Source: Owenia fusiformis
Lineage: Eukaryota > Annelida > Polychaeta > Sabellida > Oweniidae
DNA length: 64,000 nt
Direction of reading: 5' to 3'
NCBI GenBank assembly: GCA_903813345.2
Contig: CAIIXF020000006.1
Span: 4,237,096-4,301,095 of the forward strand
Shown: in pieces, positions 45,625-58,300 of the stretch
How the letters are laid out: every line of letters begins with the position of its first letter
Position numbering within the stretch: the first letter of the stretch is position 1
Position numbers and translations under genes: made by a program
The notes under the pieces: model-generated
What the model was told of the DNA's origin: nothing
The model's database searches: none
Seen by the model: the letters and a program-made list of their open reading frames with translations, nothing else

Positions 45625-46830
45625 TCATTACTGAAATTAAACAAAGAAACGCTCCGGAGTAGGAAAACTGTCTGGCGGGAATGATGAGCCGTCTGACAAT
45701 TTCCCCAATAATGGGAATAAGAGGTATGAGTTACATATTTCGAGTATACCATTCGATGGGTGTGATATTCATGTTGTACGTGGCTGGCTGTTGACGTTTG
45801 AAGCAATTAGGAAGAGCTGTACGAAGCAGTATAGTTATCAAAATTCAAAAACGTTTTTGTCATTCTACCGGTCAAAACCCCTTTTGTCGATACATGTGAT
45901 TAGTTGAGCCAAGATTAGAGCACCAACGTATATTTTAGTCAAATTCCAATGCTTCAACGCACCATACATTATCGTAATAGTGATTTGATGACCGAAAATC
46001 CAGTCTTAAAAATGATGACATTCTCATATTCAAGAAACGCTCCGATCTGGTTAACACAGTGAATTGGAAACGCTCCGGTAGTCTAGATCAGTTAAGGAAA
46101 TATATAGCTTGCCTTTCCTTTTCAGGAAGAGAAAGAAAAGATCTATTATACCCCTTGGCATCAATAGAAGAAAGATTAATTCACATATAACTTTTCGTTT
46201 TTTTGTATAGTTTTATGATTTAGCACATATGTAGGCATGACATCATCTAATGTATAGGCTTTAATCAGCTAGTTGCACGTTTAGCACCACCAGGTTCAGA
46301 TGTTTCAATTTGCCTAACAAGTACAACACGTTTTTGAGAGATAGATTCGATTCGGAACTCTTCTCTAGTAATCTGAAAATGATATCAAAACAAAATGGTA
46401 AGAGCGTTTCTAAAATTGTGGTCTAAATCGACGGAGCGTTTCGAGGAAAACAAGCGATTTCTCGAGAACAAGTAATGGATTTGGATTGGGATTTTAGGAA
46501 ATGAGAATATATGAGTTTGTGATCTACTACTTAAACAGAAAGATTAACGTTTTCATAGAAATACTAGTTTAATTCGTAATTTGTGGTCAAATCGTCATCT
46601 TCAGATTCGTTCGATCTACACTACGGAGCTTTGATCAAGCAAATAACAGTTTACCACCAGAAGTTGAATAAATAAGATCTTTGCTCACGGTATTGTTCAT
46701 CGAATGGTACATAATATTTCACCATGACATATGATATGTAAGAGAAACGAGAGAAACAATACTTACGGTCATAGTAGAATCTTCATTAGCCGCCATTTTA
46801 TTTCGCTCCGGAGCGTTTCCGCGTAAATGT

Positions 46831-46874
46831 AACGCTCCGTCGTGCATGTAGGAGCGTTTGGGTTATACACCGTG
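46831..46874 (-). repeat. right 44-bp TIR of the Transib-like element
   Basis: Reverse complement of 45,581-45,624 without mismatch. It directly precedes the TTTAT duplication. Confidence 0.9.
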
Positions 46875-47094
46875 TTTATGGTAGAATCTATTCAATGAAG
46901 GGGCTTCACGTGGGTTTTGTTTCACTTTTATGTTCCAAGCAAACGACGACACGTTACATTTAGATATGAACGTGAACTCTAAATGTAAATTAATAGGTCC
47001 AACCAATGGAAACATCATTTATGAAAACTATAGTGAATAAGTTTCCGAAAATTAAAGGAAAATTCTAGGTGTTGCAATCGGTTTAGTACCCTGA

Positions 47095-47195
47095 AACAGA
47101 GAAGATGCAAACAACCCTTCCACATATTTTTCTGATATGTTTCCCTGATTTTAAACCCCTTCCACCCCTGCTTTTTTAATTTTTAACCCCTTGTT
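47095..47195. repeat. dispersed repeat shared with 18,535-18,635
   Basis: Second, better-preserved member of the family described at 18,535. Both copies end near an 'AATCCCTTA'- or 'AAGGGACTAAG'-like stretch, but the family's ends cannot be fixed. Confidence 0.65.
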
Positions 47196-48119
47196 TAAGG
47201 GACTAAGTGATTCCCTTTAGATTAAGTGGAAAACAAATTTCCCATGTTATTTTCCCATAGGGAAAACTCATGCGATCCATTGCTTTCAGCTAATTTTGGT
47301 CACCCATAATGGATATCTTTAGAATCCCCGAAGGAATCACTTAACTTGACTTTTCTTATACCAGATTCTTAAAATCCTGCCAAATACTCCATGTCTCTAC
47401 GCCTATGGTTACCTCAATAGATACAATGTAAAATTTGTGAGATTGGTTGACATATGTCAGATATAGGCCAATCAACGTAACTTTGGAAGACCTTTCCAAT
47501 GACATATCACACTTGATACCATATATCTTGGTTTTGGCTGTAGAGGGGGGGGGGCTTCTTTTACACCCTGTACTGGTATTGCCCAAAAATAATATACATT
47601 ATAAAATTTATCTGGAGCCTTTAAAATAGTTTAAAGTTTAAAAGGCAAACTCCTGAATGAATCTGGCAATGTTTTGTAAATCTGGTATTTCTATATAACA
47701 ACATGACAATAGCTTGTATTCTTACGCCTCTTTATTCAAACTCTACTTTTCTTGAGAATTGATAGCATTAAGGAAAACCATCAATAGTTCAATGTCAAAT
47801 AAAAAACATAACTAATATTGGGGACAGAAAAGATCAGAATTGTGGAGAAACCTCAAAGTTTCCTTTGTGTACCATAACGATTTGTACTGAAGCTACGATT
47901 TGCGACGTTAATACAACTGATAGCATAAATTATGATTTATATGACTGTGCAGTCAATTCAGAGTTGGTCAAATCACATTTCAACATTTTGTTAAGTTTTA
48001 AGATCTGCGTCAGACTCATAAGTAATATTCTTAAAGAAAATTGATTTATTGATGGCTTCCCTTGGTAAACCGAGTGAATCTTGTAATTGCGACTAAAACT
48101 ACCAAATAGGCACCCTGCC

Positions 48120-48320
48120 TGCAACAACCCACTTCATACATGTAACTATTGTATACATGTATCTTATTGTATACATTCTATTGAATACATGGTATAGTAC
48201 ACTTGTACACATTGTGTACATGTATTGTATTCTATTGCATACATGCATTCTATTGTACATATGTCTTTAATGTACAAATGTATATATTGCATACATGTGT
48301 CCTATTGTATACCATGTTTA
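48120..48320. repeat. degenerate minisatellite, CTATTGTATACATGTAT-like unit
   Basis: A 13-18 bp unit built on TATTGTATACATGT recurs about ten times with substitutions. The unit is itself partly palindromic (GTATAC, ACATGT). Confidence 0.75.
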
Positions 48321-49346
48321 AATTAATTCCCCCTATACACAGATCCATATATAAATAATGCCACACTCAGTGGCGGTATACAAAAATAATTGACAATTTG
48401 AATTGTCAAATGAAAGAGTAAAATAGTTCTCATTCAGGGCCAGTCAGTCTTTAAGTGTGATTCATGATTTACCTCAAGGATTTTAAGTTCATATAAACAT
48501 AGTTTTACTATAAATGCCAATCCTTGAAAACAGTGAATGTAACAAGTACAGAGAATCATTTGTGAAAATGTGACTACAATTTGTGATTGTATAATTTTAA
48601 TAAATATTTCAGGTTATCAAGTCCAGACTTGAGAATCTCTTGAGCCAAAGCTCATAACTTTTAACAAGAAAGTATATTATTACTTTTTTTGTAAAAACGA
48701 TTACTACCAATATTAATTTTAAGTACATCTGAACCACTTCATTTAATAATCTGAAATATCTGAGGGTACAATTCATATCAATATCATACCTGTGCAAAAT
48801 AACTTTATGAGGAAGAGCAATATCAATACAAATACAAAATAGCATTTCTCAAGGAGAAAATAAGCACTTTAGTATTTTTAAAATACATTTCTAAGATGAC
48901 GTCATCTGCCTCATTAACGCATTGCATTTTTTCTCTTTAGCTTGTGAGTATTGTAGTGAAGACCATTTACATGTTGCACCTTTGTATTATCTGTACCACT
49001 AAGCATACAGAAGACATCATATACAAGATATTCTTCTCTTATTATGCTGCCATCTTTTGACACTTGAAATACCAGCCTCTTATACCTTCTATTTAATTGA
49101 GCTGATACTTTCTGGACATCTCTTTCCATTTAATATCTCATATCAGATCCAAATCAAGTACTTAGCTCTTCAGAACTCCAATTAAAATGCAGACTTCTCA
49201 AGACATGCATGTATCTAACATCTGTTCTTCTCAAGGGTTTTATTTGAAAAAGAAAATTTGCAATTTTGATTTGGATGAAGCTAAAACATTTTGAAGTATT
49301 TTGACTGAATTAATGTATTCAAAACCCTTGGAAGAGATCTTATGTG

Positions 49347-52300
49347 TTATGTATCTGTTTTTTCTTCCTTTGTGTTTTCAATGGATTTCGCTACTTCACT
49401 ATCTATTTCATTTTTATCAATTTGAGCATTCTCTGCGGATTTCATTGTCCCACTTTCATCTTCTTGATTGATAGGTGGAACATTTTCATCAACTTTAATA
49501 TCAGCATCCATCTTTTTGGTGGCTGGATCTTTCATTATCACAGATTCAGTTTTATTTTCAGTGTTTAATTCAACAGTTTTCTCAACGGGAGCTTCTTTCT
49601 GTTTTTGTTCATCTCCTGGTTTGGTTTTACTATTTTCATCAATTTTATCACTAGATTTTGGTACATCCTTCTGATTTTGATCACTAGATGGCTGTTTTAT
49701 AACAGCTTCTTGTTGAGATCCAGAGTCACTTGCAGTTCTTTGTTTGATCTTTTTATCAAGATTTGATGTTGTCAATGTCTTACTGTTTTCAGTTGTTGAA
49801 TGAAGGTCATTCAACAGAGCCATATCTGGAATATTATTCAATAATTCAAGCCCAAGTTCTTCAGAGTCGGCCAAATGTAATTTGTCCATAAGTTCCGCCA
49901 ATTTCTTTGACTTCCTCACTTCATTTTGGTGAATTATGCTGTATAAATGTTCAACAAGATCATCCTTCAAGTCAGATGTTTTGTGGAGATGGATCTTGGC
50001 ATCAACAAATTCCTGTTCCGCTCTTTCATATCTTTTCCTGGAATGATAAAGACGTAATTACTCAGTGGTTACAACATAGGCTTTCAACAGTGAAACCCCA
50101 TGGTTACAAGAACAGAAGGCATTGAGTGAAATTCTTCAATTGTTTTAAGGAAATAACCTCTTACTTTGAAAAATGTTACAACTGTTTTGATATTTAAAAA
50201 TCTTGTTGTTTTATGCATTTTGCCAGTTTTGATATTTTGTTAGACATTTTAATGAATTATGTGTAGCCATTTAGACAGCAATGTGGAACATACTTTGAAC
50301 AAAAGGAACAAAGTTTTCATATCATAAACTGTTAACGAGACATAATTGGCAGTTATACGAAACACTGTCAGTTCATTATTGAAGGGAAGTGGAATATCTT
50401 AACCATTTGCTTAAAAATAAATCCATTCAAAGAAGTTGATCTTGACTAGTAATGGCTTAGAAAGGAATTATTCCGATAAACCTGAAAGTCTAGTTTCAAG
50501 CTCCTGTAACTCCCCCATGTCTTGAATCGAGCTAATTTAACATCCCCTGTCTTGTATGAAGCTTCTTTAACACCCCTTGTCTTGTCCTTTAACACCCCCT
50601 TGACTTGTATCAAGCTCCTGTAACCCCCTTTTCTTGTATCAAGCTCTTGTAACATCCCTTCTTTTGTATCAAGCTCCTTTAACACCCCCTTGTTTTGTAT
50701 CATTCTCCTGTAACCGCCCCCCCCCCCCTCCGTCTTGTATGAAGCTCCTTTAACATCTCTTGTCAAGCTTATGTAACACACCCTTGTCTTATATGAACCT
50801 CCTGTGACACCCCCCCCCCCTCAGTATTCTTATTCCCTTGGAAAATGTTCTGCCTGATTCAACACTCACTGCGCTTCAGTGAACTCTCTACTGGCTTCCT
50901 CTATCTTATCCCGTAGTACAGACACATCACTATGTAACAACTGGTCCAGTTTTCCAAGTTCTCGTGTCAGCTCTGTCAGTGTGCTTGCTTCCTTCTTTGC
51001 CTTCTTCTGTCTGGAAAGGTATGATATTTTGTAAAACACCAATTTTCTGATAGGATATACATTGAAGTATATATGTCTTGCTTATTCTTTATTTTGTTGT
51101 GTCTGAGAGAATCAGATCTCGTGAGCAGGTTTATCTAAAAAATTGTTTCAACTTTAGAATATTTTGGGCTCATCATTTCTTATCATGTCTATTTTCAGAA
51201 ATCCTCTAGGTGCATACTTTATTCGGGAATTTCACCCATTTTGGCATGTTGAATCCTTAAAAATTTCACCAATTTATAACATATTGTGAATCATTTGGGA
51301 GATATTATATTAGAGCTTGTAAGGAATAGATGTGTAGGTCAATTGTAAATGTTGCTTCTAATTTTGTCATCCCTATTAGTACTGTTTCTAAGCCATATAT
51401 TTCTAATATATGGCTTACAAGGGGGTGGGGTGAATACACAACCATATTTTCACTATATCTTGTGATGATTCTTGACATCAAGCAATCTTATAGAGGCCTA
51501 GAAGACATTTTGACTTTTTGAAAGTTAACAAAAAGCCAAAATCTGAAAATGTGAGATATGAACTCCTGATGACCTGCAAATAATGTTATAAAGATATGCA
51601 AGTTACAATTTGACCTTGAAAGATGTTTTTGAACACTAACATCTCAAAACTGGAACAAATGTTTATATATAGTCAATTGCTAATATGGATAGAACCTCAA
51701 GAATAATATACTGGTATGTCCTGACTTAATTTTATCAACTAGATAACGGCAACTCCACGGAGTAGCAAATCCCAATGAACAAAATATCAGTTACCGAATT
51801 CCTATCAATTATACTCATTACTTTGGTTAAAATTGAAAAAATTAGATTTTAGAATTGCGAATTCCTGCAAAGCAGCCATTTTGAATTTTCTGAGGTACAA
51901 ATCTGAAAAATAATACCATAATTGTGATCTTCTCCAAAATTCATTCAATTTGAGTATAATATAGCCATACTTTGAAGGGATGGAAAAATTATTGCGAAAT
52001 TGTAGATTAAACGGCCATTTTGAATTTTACGAGGCTCGAATCAGAAAAAAGATACAATATTTGCAATCTACTCTTAATTGCCTTTCATTTGTGTATAATA
52101 AAGCTATACTTCAGAAAGATCTAAAAATTAGCGAAAATTTCTGTTTTCCTGTCCCCCCATACACTGCCCCTGGGGGTCAGGATGAAAAACACGGGATATA
52201 TGTGAAATAGATAAATGTTGTGAATAAGCTACCAAAATTTCAAACAATAATATTAATCACTTTGGTTTAGAATGAAAAATTTATGATTTTTGCAAAAAAA

Positions 52301-55300
52301 TCCCGTCATTTTTAAAGCAGCGGCCATCTTGAAAAAATTTTTTTGTGCGTAAAACTATTTACCAATATACATCTTTCCACTAAATATGAAGAAAATCTGT
52401 CCACTAGTATTTGAGTTATCTTCCGGACAGACGGACGGACTGACTGACTGACTGACTGACGGACTGACGGACAGACGGACGGACGGAGAGCTTCACTATA
52501 TCCCTACCGAACTTCGTTCGTTGGGATAATAAGCCTTTATGTGATGACTTTACCTCTCTGCAATAGCATTCGTAAGCATCTGTCTCTTTTTCCTATTTAA
52601 TTCTTCAATTGCTTTCTGTTGTTGCTGGAATACTTCTATTTTGTTCAACTCTCGGCTGAAAACATTTTAATAATTAATTGTATATAAAACTAGTATTAAG
52701 TAGTATAATTACGTCTATCTGTGTAATGCCTTTACTAAAATGGAATGCATTAAAAAGGATTTTATTTTAACGACTTCATTAGTGTACTTACATTGTTAAT
52801 ACACATTTACACTGGCAGGCATTTGCTTAAGTAGTTGTAAAATGAACCAGTTCAGAATGTGTGCAAGGTTCTTGCGGTTTTCTTAAGATTAAAGCTGTAG
52901 TCTAAATATCATATAGTATATAAAAGATGAGAGTTTATTTAAGTAAAAGACAATGCTTGAGATATAGAGAGAGCATAGATTTATTAACCCAACATAGGGA
53001 GACTAGGGAAGTGAAGTATCTGGATCAAGAACTACATTCGGGTAGATATATTTTACACAGACTGGTCCATTATGCTGTAAAGGGGTTCTTAAAGCACATA
53101 TTGCAACAATTGGACTTATAAAAGCATATTCCTTTTTTCTCCAACCAGTACATAGTGTCTACTGAGCCATTTCAAAATGATATCCAATTGTTAACCATTT
53201 CATAAATCATTGATAATATAATGATGATTTTATCATCAGCGCTTGCATTAGGTAAGAAAATTTGTGAGTCCCAAGGACGCAATTTTTTTTAAAAAGTGTG
53301 TCCTTTGAAAAAAAAGTGTGTCACTTATTTTTCAGTTTTTAATTGATTTCTTGCCGCGAATTTAAAACGGAAGTAAATGTTAAGTACGGACTGAATAAAT
53401 GCATGTTCGTTCATTCGACAATGAATACATTTTATTTCATGAATAACCTAATATTTGTTTCTGAATAGGAAAAACTGTTGCGTGTCATGGTTTCAAATCT
53501 ACAAAATAGAAGGATATATATACTAGGGTGTCCTGATGTGAAATCATAAAATCAGTATTTTCCTGCCACTTAAATGCAAACTGTATATGAGCAATTGATC
53601 TATTTGACTTGTTAATTTCTTTATGTGTTTTTCAATGTTGCCCCTTGTTCCTCCTCACTCTGATGTAAATAATAACTCAATATTCCTTTCTGACACATTA
53701 TTAATTTCAATGAAATATAAAGATCAACATTCAATAGTTTGATATGCATTTTTGACTTGTAATATTTTTGTTTTCAAATGTTGCCCTTTGTGCTTCCTGA
53801 ACTATGATGTGAGATAATGCCAAGAGGATCAATTGTATTATAACGTTTGTTTTATCCATTGAAAGTTGGCAGGACAGTGATAAAGGTTTTTTGCTACTGA
53901 CCCATTAGTCTCAAAGCAATGATGTTTTGGTTTTGAGAGGAGGTCAATAAAAATGGTGGCCGGATTATTGTAAGATAATTATCTCAGTGTTTCTGTGATT
54001 ATCTGCCTATTATACTTAGATTTTGCCTTCACAAGGTAGGCAAATTTATATTCTTTCATTTGATATGTCAAACTTAATTGATTTGTCTCATGTGTCAGCA
54101 AAATCTCTCATCATTTGGACCGGCAATTTTTTTCTCAATTTTTGAACCGGGGTAACTGGGGTTTGAAACAGCGAAAACGCCGGCCGATGGCTGTTAATGA
54201 AACCCCAGTTGACTTAAAAAAAATTTTGCGTCCAAAAAACGGAAATATTTTTAATTTTTGCGTCCTCCAAATTATTTTTGAGTCCTTAACATGTACGGGA
54301 AGCCGTTAATGCAAGCCCTGATCATGCATTTACTTCAGCTAAGACAGCTCAATCAGACAGTTTTATTTTACGGAAAATTTGCCCTTGACAAGTGCGCCAT
54401 AAATACAAGTTGGGCCATAATACCACCTCTCTTTGGTTTTAAAAACAAATTGTACTTTAAAGCCTTACAATAACAGCATAGTAACATATTGTTGTAAAAA
54501 TCAATGTCTAATTATTTGACATATTATTCAGTTTATCTGATCCACCCTGTACTGTATATCGTACAAAATGTGAATACTCTTACCTCATGCCTTCTTTTAC
54601 ATCAATTTCTTCAGTAAGGCTCTCTTGATTATCTGGCATATTGTGATCAACATTAGGCTCTATGGAGTTATCACCGGAGACCATAACAACATCTTTTTGC
54701 ACTGTGGATGATTTAACCTCCATTTTCCGTTTTCTATTTGACGAATCATCAGCATTAAATGTTTTGGAGGATGGAGTGGGACTTTGTTCTTTAGGTGTTG
54801 GTTTGGAAAGCATTGCATCAGGGTTGGTTGGAGTATCTTGATTGGATGTTTTAGCCATTCTACCATTGGAAAGTTTCTCTCTGGGCCGAGGTCTGTTAGT
54901 ATTTGTCATGACTTTCTTTGTTGGATTTTGTTTTGCATTGGATGCTGGCTTTACTTCTGAAAAATAAGAGATAAGAAAATGCTTTCAACTACTTACATCG
55001 TATATAAAATCAAAGAATAACAGTTCAAAACACAAATAAATTTTACTATTTTGATAATTTATGGATAGATAATTCATTTCATCAATAAAATTTTGTACAA
55101 CTTTATCTGTATTGTGGCATTTAATTCTAAATAGAGTATAAACTAAAGGTCCATCAATAACCGATAGAAGGTAAAAAGATATTTCTTACAATCCTCAGAA
55201 TATTTTTAAATTCACTATTTTGTGATAAACTTCATTTCATCATCTGAAAATTGGATGAAAATTGGAGAAATAACAATAATGCTATTAGATATTTCCTTTA

Positions 55301-58300
55301 TTGTATTTTTACATTTGATAATAATAGGCTAGCGTTTAATTCAGCCCTCCCATAAAACAGTGAGTTAGTTGAAAATGAGGCAACACCAATTGAATTTCTT
55401 GACTTAGCACCTTCTTCAATTCCAACTAATGATTATGAAAGTCTTATTTTTAATCCACTGACTTTAGAAAATAGACAGAAGGATGAACCTCTCACTGCAC
55501 ATGATTTTGAAATAAATCAATCAGTAAATCAGTGCAACTACAATAATATAGATCAATTTAACTATCACTTACAAAAATCAAATGATCTTAGTATGTTACA
55601 CATCAACATGAGGAGTGTATCTAAAAATCAATGGAAATTCCATAATATGTTGCAATTGTTAAAAAATAATCTTTCAATTATTGGTATGACTGAAACATGG
55701 CTTACATCAAACTTAGAGCCTATTTATGAGGAAAATGATTCTAATTATAATAGTATTTTTAACTCTAGGAAAGATAGACCAGGGGGTGGTGTTGCACTTC
55801 ACATTTTAAAAGGCATTGACTTTAAACATAGGGATGACCTCAAATTAGATTATAAAGCATGTGAATCACTATCTATTGAAATTCCTAGGAAAAATGAGAA
55901 AAATATGGTTATTACTATAATATATAGACCACCAAATACAGACATGGCATCTTTTCTTGAAAGTTTTGAGAGCCTACTTTCTAAAATTGATAGGGAACAT
56001 AAACTTTCTTTTATAATGGGTGATTTCAACATTGATTTACTTAAAACTGAAAGTGATGCGCAAACGTTGAATTTTCTTAATCTATTATACTCCCAATCTT
56101 ATAACCCATTGATTTTTAAACCTACTAGAATAACAGAAAAAAGTGCTACGCTTATTGATAATATTTTTTCTAATTCAAATAATGTAATCAAAAGTGGTCT
56201 TCTTTCATTTCCCATTTCTGATCACCATCCTATCTTTGCCCTTACATCACACTATCAAAATGTTTGTGAAAACAAACAAATCACTTTTAGGAAATATTCA
56301 TTGAGTGCAATTAATAATTTTAGTGATTCACTGAAAGATATAGATTGGACGGGTATAATTAATGAAAAGGTTGATGTAAATGTGGCTTATAATTTGTTTG
56401 CAGACAAAATTAGTAGAAAATATGATGAATATTTCCCTGTAAAAGTCAAAAATACAAAAATTCACAAGAACTCAATTAAGCCTTGGCTCTCACATGGTAT
56501 ACTAACATCTGTGAAACAGAAAAATAAACTTTATCGAAATACTTTGAAACACCCAACGAAACAGAATCTAGCTGAATACAAAACTTTTCGAAACAAACTC
56601 CATAAATTAATCCGCAAAGCAGAAAGGAAATATTTTTGTGATAGATTTACTGAAACAAGCAATAATATCAAGAATACTTGGTCAGTTATAAATGACTTAC
56701 TTCACCGCAAAAAATGTGATTCAGTTTTTCCAGATAAATTTTATGATGGAGATGATATTTTGACTGATAGAAAAGATATTGCTAATCATTTTAACAGATT
56801 TTTTTCTAATGTTGGACCTAAATTAGCATCAAAGATAAGTTCAAAAACGTCCCCTTTTACATTTATGGAAATCAATGAATCTTCTTTAGAACTTACTCCT
56901 GTGAGTAAGAATGAAATCGAAAATTTAATGTCAGTTTTAAAAGATTGCTCACCAGGCCTAGATGAATTCAAACCAATAGTAGTTAAACATGCAAGAAATA
57001 ACTTACTTTTACCATTTGTTCATATAGCAAACTTGTCTATCCATACAGGGGTTTTTCCCACTAAGTTGAAAACAGCCAAAGTTATCCCACTTTTTAAAAA
57101 AGGAAATACTTCAAAATTTTCAAACTATAGACCTATATCTCTACTTAGTGTCTTTTCTAAACTCTTAGAACAGATCATGAAAAATAGATTAATAACATTT
57201 ATTGAAACATACAAACTTTTATTCAAAAATCAGTTTGGTTTTAGAAAACATTATTCAACTTATATGGCAATCCTCTCCTTCTTGGAAGAAGTGAGGATAT
57301 CTCTAGATAAAAGCTCAACTCATGCTATTGGAATATTTTTAGATTTATCCAAAGCCTTCGATACAGTAAATCATGAAATTCTTCTAAAAAAACTTGAAAA
57401 TTTTGGAATTCGCAATGTCGCAAAAAATTGGTTTGAAAGCTATTTATCTGATAGGAAAATCATTACTTCTTTTAACAACACTCTATCTGAAGAAAGTATT
57501 ATCACTTGTGGTGTACCTCAAGGGTCTGTTTTAGGCCCCATCTTATTCATTCTCTATATAAATGATTTACATAAGGTTTCAAATATTCTTAAATTTACTA
57601 TTTTCGCAGATGATACAAATATCTTATGTTCAAACAAAGACCTTCATGATCTATATAGAAATGTAAATCTAGAAATGGAAAAGACATTAGAATGGTTCAA
57701 ATCAAATAAACTTTCTTTGAATATAGACAAGACAAATTATATGCTATTTACAAGATCAAAGTTAAATATTGATGAAAATCAAGATTTTAATATAAAAATA
57801 GGGGGTAATATTCTTGAAAGAGTAATGCATACAAATTTTCTGGGAGTAACAATTGATTGTAAATTAAAATGGAATGAGCACATAAATAAGGTTATACATA
57901 AAATATCTAAAATTATTGGTATTCTGGGAAAGATTAAATATAAATTGAATACAAAAACCATGATTACCATTTATAATTCACTTATATTATCACAATTGAA
58001 CTATTGCAACATCATATGGGGTAATGCATGTAAAACCTTTTTGAATAAATTGCTTTTGTTACAAAAACGTGCAGTGAGAATAATCACAAATTCTGACTTT
58101 TTAGCACATAGCCCACCTCTTTTTAAACAACTCAATTTTCTAGATATTTTTGACATACATAAGCTTGAAGTTGCAAAATTTCTTTATCAATACACAACAA
58201 AACCCGATGGCTTTCCTTTTGACATATTTGAAAATTATTTTACTCCAAATTTGATATTTCACAAACATGAGACAAGATTCCAAAATTGTCTTCACATGAA

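Larger units (their letters stand above)
45581..46874. mobile_element. 1.29-kb Transib-like non-autonomous element
   Basis: The ends are perfect 44-bp inverted repeats starting CACGGTGTATAACCCAAACG, flanked by a perfect 5-bp duplication TTTAT (45,576-45,580; 46,875-46,879). A CAC-x-x-TG terminus plus a 5-bp duplication is the hallmark of the Transib/ProtoRAG superfamily (established knowledge). The 9-mer GGAGCGTTT (or its complement) occurs exactly at 45,596, 45,617, 45,647, 46,035, 46,068, 46,433, 46,810 and 46,851, with near matches at 46,402 and 46,831. At the left end two copies face each other across a 12-bp spacer; the right end repeats the arrangement with one changed base. No transposase is encoded, so mobilisation would need an autonomous relative. 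Confidence 0.8.
46880..49346. other. intergenic; dispersed repeat and minisatellite only
   Basis: Contains the dispersed repeat at 47,095-47,195 and the TGTATACA-rich tract at 48,120-48,320. The minus-strand frame 48,914-49,129 has no support. The region is probably partly the 3' untranslated and downstream sequence of GORAB. Confidence 0.4.

Noticed and set aside
45581-46874. True V(D)J-type recombination signals
   Set aside because: The CACGGTG terminus and 9-mer recall such signals, but spacing between them is 8 bp, and everything is explained by transposon ends.
50446-50781. 111-codon minus-strand frame
   Set aside because: It is a translation of the intronic ~31-bp minisatellite.
54115-54473. 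Short plus-strand frames with basic residues
   Set aside because: They cross the right end of the inverted-repeat element at 53,237-54,320 and lack any motif.
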